From Spirochaetaceae bacterium (GTDB lineage Bacteria; Spirochaetota; Spirochaetia; Spirochaetales_E; Spirochaetaceae_B), in assembly GCA_003249275.1 (NCBI GenBank), contig QKJO01000041.1:1-15896 (forward strand): DNA of 15,896 nucleotides, given 5' to 3'. Shown here piece after piece: positions 14,207-15,896 of the stretch. Under the pieces are notes generated by a model that had not been told where the DNA came from, searched no databases, and saw only the letters and a program-made list of their open reading frames with translations. Positions within the stretch are counted from its first letter, which is position 1, and each line of letters begins with the position of its first letter. The position numbers were made by a program, and so were the translations under genes.

Positions 14207-14608
14207 ATGGATATTGATCAATTGATGAAAAGCGCAAAAGAAGCGACTGAAAACTCCTATGCCCCCTATTCCAGATTCAGAGTGGGTGCAGCCCTGCTCT
14301 GCAGAAACGGAGAGGTCATCCAGGGTGTGAATATTGAAAACCGTTCTTTCGGACTGACGATCTGCGCCGAGCGGAGTGCCGTTTCGGCAGCTCTGACCAG
14401 GGGCATCAGGGACTTTGAAGCGATTGCCGTCTACTGCCCCGACGCCGGTTATCCCGTATCTCCCTGCGGCGCCTGCCGGCAGGTTCTCAGTGAGTTTGTG
14501 GGGAGCGACTTTCCCGTCTATTTTGAGGGGGCCGAGGGCGGCCGGGTCAGAAGAACCATGTCGGAACTCTTTCCCGATGATGCGCTTAACGAGCTGAAGG
14601 ACAGATAG
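14207..14608 (+). CDS. cdd: Cytidine deaminase
   Basis: A 133-aa enzyme of the small homotetrameric cytidine deaminase class, converting cytidine and deoxycytidine to uridine and deoxyuridine in pyrimidine salvage. Motifs are NSYAPYSRFRVGAAL (16-30), VNIENRSFGLTICAERSA (41-58) with zinc ligand Cys53 and proton shuttle Glu55, and SPCGACRQVLSEF (85-97) with zinc ligands Cys87 and Cys90. All catalytic residues are present and the length fits the roughly 135-aa bacterial family. ATG at 14207 is chosen because AGGGAG lies about 7 nt upstream and the N-terminus then matches the family. An open frame to 14177 exists but lacks support. It is the only gene of its orientation in this part, and it faces the helical-protein gene with 4 nt between stop codons. 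Confidence 0.96.
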   Translation: MDIDQLMKSAKEATENSYAPYSRFRVGAALLCRNGEVIQGVNIENRSFGLTICAERSAVSAALTRGIRDFEAIAVYCPDAGYPVSPCGACRQVLSEFVGSDFPVYFEGAEGGRVRRTMSELFPDDALNELKDR

Positions 14609-14612
14609 ACTC

Positions 14613-15437
14613 TTATTTGGAAAGGCGTTTCATTCTGGCTGCAGTTTCGGATGATTTGGCATCGCTCTCCATCTTCTGCTTCCAGATGTCTATCTTCTTC
14701 TTCAGTTCTTCGATTTCCCGTTTCTGATTGGTCAGAGTGAGGAAGCGTTTGAGGGCGGAAAGATAGTTGATGGCGATCTTGAAATCGTCGATTCTGCTGG
14801 TAGAGAGCTCGTATTTCATTCTGAAACTGTCTCCTGCATTCTGCAGAAGTCTGCAGGTCAGTTTGAAGTGGTCAATCCGTTCCCGGAACCCTTCAGACCT
14901 CGGGTCCATCCCCGCAACAAACTTTTTCAGATCAATAACGTTTTTGGATAGAGTCGCCAGCCTGCCTTCCAGTTCGATGATGGACCACTTCCACTTGGAA
15001 TTCTCACCGAATCCGTCCTTTACCATGGCAATTGAAAAACCAAGCTTTCTGATCAGATAGAAGCGTTTCAGTTCGGAATAGTCCTGAACCATTTCGATCT
15101 TTGCCGCATAGTCGGTATAGGGCATATCGAGAAAGTCGGAGAACACATCCTCAAGATAGATGATGATCTTGTAGCAGGACTTCCTGGCATCGTTAAGAAA
15201 ATTCTCATTCTTGATGCCGAGCAGATCCATGGAAAGCTGATTGAGAAGGAGATAGTTGGAAAGGATTGCCAGATTTTCTTCGGCCAGTGCCAGTTTCTGA
15301 TAGGGAGCGGAATCATCCGAATTGTCGATCAGAATCTGTATTTTCTTTTCCTGCATCAGAATAGTGTCGATTTGAGACTTGTACTCCTTAATCTTGTCAA
15401 AGTACCTTTTCCGAGCTTCTTCACTGACTTTAGCCAT
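14613..15437 (-). CDS. Helical protein of unknown function downstream of recN
   Basis: I do not recognise this 274-aa protein. It has no signal peptide or membrane segment. It is almost wholly alpha-helical and rich in Lys, Glu, Leu and Ile. A basic N-terminal helix (MAKVSEEARKRYFDKIKEYK) leads into a long helical body with several Tyr/Phe-rich turns (DMPYTDYAAK, LKRFYLIRKLGFS, NSKWKWSIIE). The C-terminus is a clear coiled-coil stretch (about 230-262, including KREIEELKKKIDIWKQK) with a polar tail. ATG at 15437 has AAAGG upstream overlapping the recN stop, and the gene begins 11 nt after recN, so the two are probably co-transcribed. A structural or DNA-transaction role cannot be told from sequence. 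It is probably a spirochaete-specific conserved protein, which is inference only. Confidence 0.7.
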   Translation of the reverse strand: MAKVSEEARKRYFDKIKEYKSQIDTILMQEKKIQILIDNSDDSAPYQKLALAEENLAILSNYLLLNQLSMDLLGIKNENFLNDARKSCYKIIIYLEDVFSDFLDMPYTDYAAKIEMVQDYSELKRFYLIRKLGFSIAMVKDGFGENSKWKWSIIELEGRLATLSKNVIDLKKFVAGMDPRSEGFRERIDHFKLTCRLLQNAGDSFRMKYELSTSRIDDFKIAINYLSALKRFLTLTNQKREIEELKKKIDIWKQKMESDAKSSETAARMKRLSK

Positions 15438-15448
15438 TCATACTACCT

Positions 15449-15896
15449 TTAAACCGAAGCACTTTTCAATAATTCCTGCGCATGGGTCAGGGACGCAGCC
15501 CCCTCGCTGTCTCCGGAAAGCATCCGGGCAATCTCAGTAACCCTATCCTCACGGCTCAGGGAAAAGAGATCAGTCTGGGTACGGTCATCCAGTTCCGATT
15601 TCATCACTTTTATATGATTATCGGCATAAACAGCTATAGACGCAAGGTGAGTTATACATAATATCTGATGAAAATCAGCCAGCTTTTTCATATGACGACC
15701 GATGGAAGAAGCGATCTCTCCGCCTATCCCTGAGTCGATTTCATCAAAAACAAGAACGGGAATCTGATCGGTTCCGGCAAGAACTGTCTTGACGGCCAGC
15801 ATGACACGGGATATTTCTCCTCCTGACGCGACATCTTTCAGTGCTTTGAGAGGCTCGCCTTTGTTGGCGGAAAACATGAATTCCACCCGGTCCAGT
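15449..15896 (-). CDS. recN: DNA repair ATPase RecN, C-terminal fragment (runs off window)
   Basis: The last 148 codons of an SMC-like ABC ATPase. Visible pieces are LKALKDVASGGEISRVMLAVK (the ABC signature ASGGEISR), IPVLVFDEIDSGIGGEIA (Walker B with its catalytic Glu, plus D-loop) and ILCITHLASIAVYADNHIKV (H-loop His). The combination FDEIDSGIGG and ITHL-x-x-x-A-x-x-A-D is typical of RecN, which binds DNA ends and helps recombinational double-strand break repair. The frame stays open to the window edge (LDRVEF precedes the internal Met codon at 15886), so that Met is not the true start. The C-terminus (LLKSASV) is complete. The helical-protein gene follows after 11 nt. Confidence 0.95.
   Translation of the reverse strand, partial: LDRVEFMFSANKGEPLKALKDVASGGEISRVMLAVKTVLAGTDQIPVLVFDEIDSGIGGEIASSIGRHMKKLADFHQILCITHLASIAVYADNHIKVMKSELDDRTQTDLFSLSREDRVTEIARMLSGDSEGAASLTHAQELLKSASV

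Overview
The window looks like a chromosomal segment of a free-living-type spirochaete (order Spirochaetales), with roughly 50-55% G+C judged by eye. The inference rests on gene order. The compact division/wall cluster mraZ-rsmH-ftsL-murF-mraY-ftsW-ftsQ-ftsA has the reduced layout that I recall from Borrelia and, without mraY, from Treponema. No species can be named from the sequence. Coding density is very high: the largest gene-free stretch is about 250 bp, and no tRNA, rRNA, insertion sequence or CRISPR array was seen.

Region 1 (1-6350, minus strand) is the dcw operon. A near-consensus sigma70 promoter (TTGACA, 17 bp, TATTAT) is followed by four TGG/TAG-type repeats at exactly 10-bp period, which form a textbook MraZ operator whose last box overlaps the mraZ start codon. 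The genes are tightly packed, with overlaps of 4-8 nt or gaps of 1-20 nt, except for 83-84 nt before mraY. They run mraZ, rsmH, ftsL, murF, mraY, ftsW, ftsQ and the first codons of ftsA. The usual ftsI, murE, murD, murG and murC are absent from this stretch.

Region 2 (6416-11378) is an alpha-glucan region. A minus-strand pair encodes a DUF4912 protein and a GH57 1,4-alpha-glucan branching enzyme, translationally coupled and closed by a strong intrinsic terminator. Divergent from it is a large GH57/DUF3536 protein of unknown specificity. Glycogen-type storage or a related glucan is the likely theme.

Region 3 (11363-14170) is a minus-strand, translationally coupled trio: a membrane-anchored beta-propeller-like protein, a secreted LytM/M23-fold protein that has lost two catalytic histidines, and a zinc-ribbon SAM methyltransferase. 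The methyltransferase gene overlaps the 3' end of the DUF3536 gene head to head. This trio is the best candidate in the window for an undescribed envelope-related system, although its function is unknown.

Region 4 (14177-15896) holds cytidine deaminase (cdd) on the plus strand, facing a helical protein of unknown function and the C-terminal end of recN, both on the minus strand.
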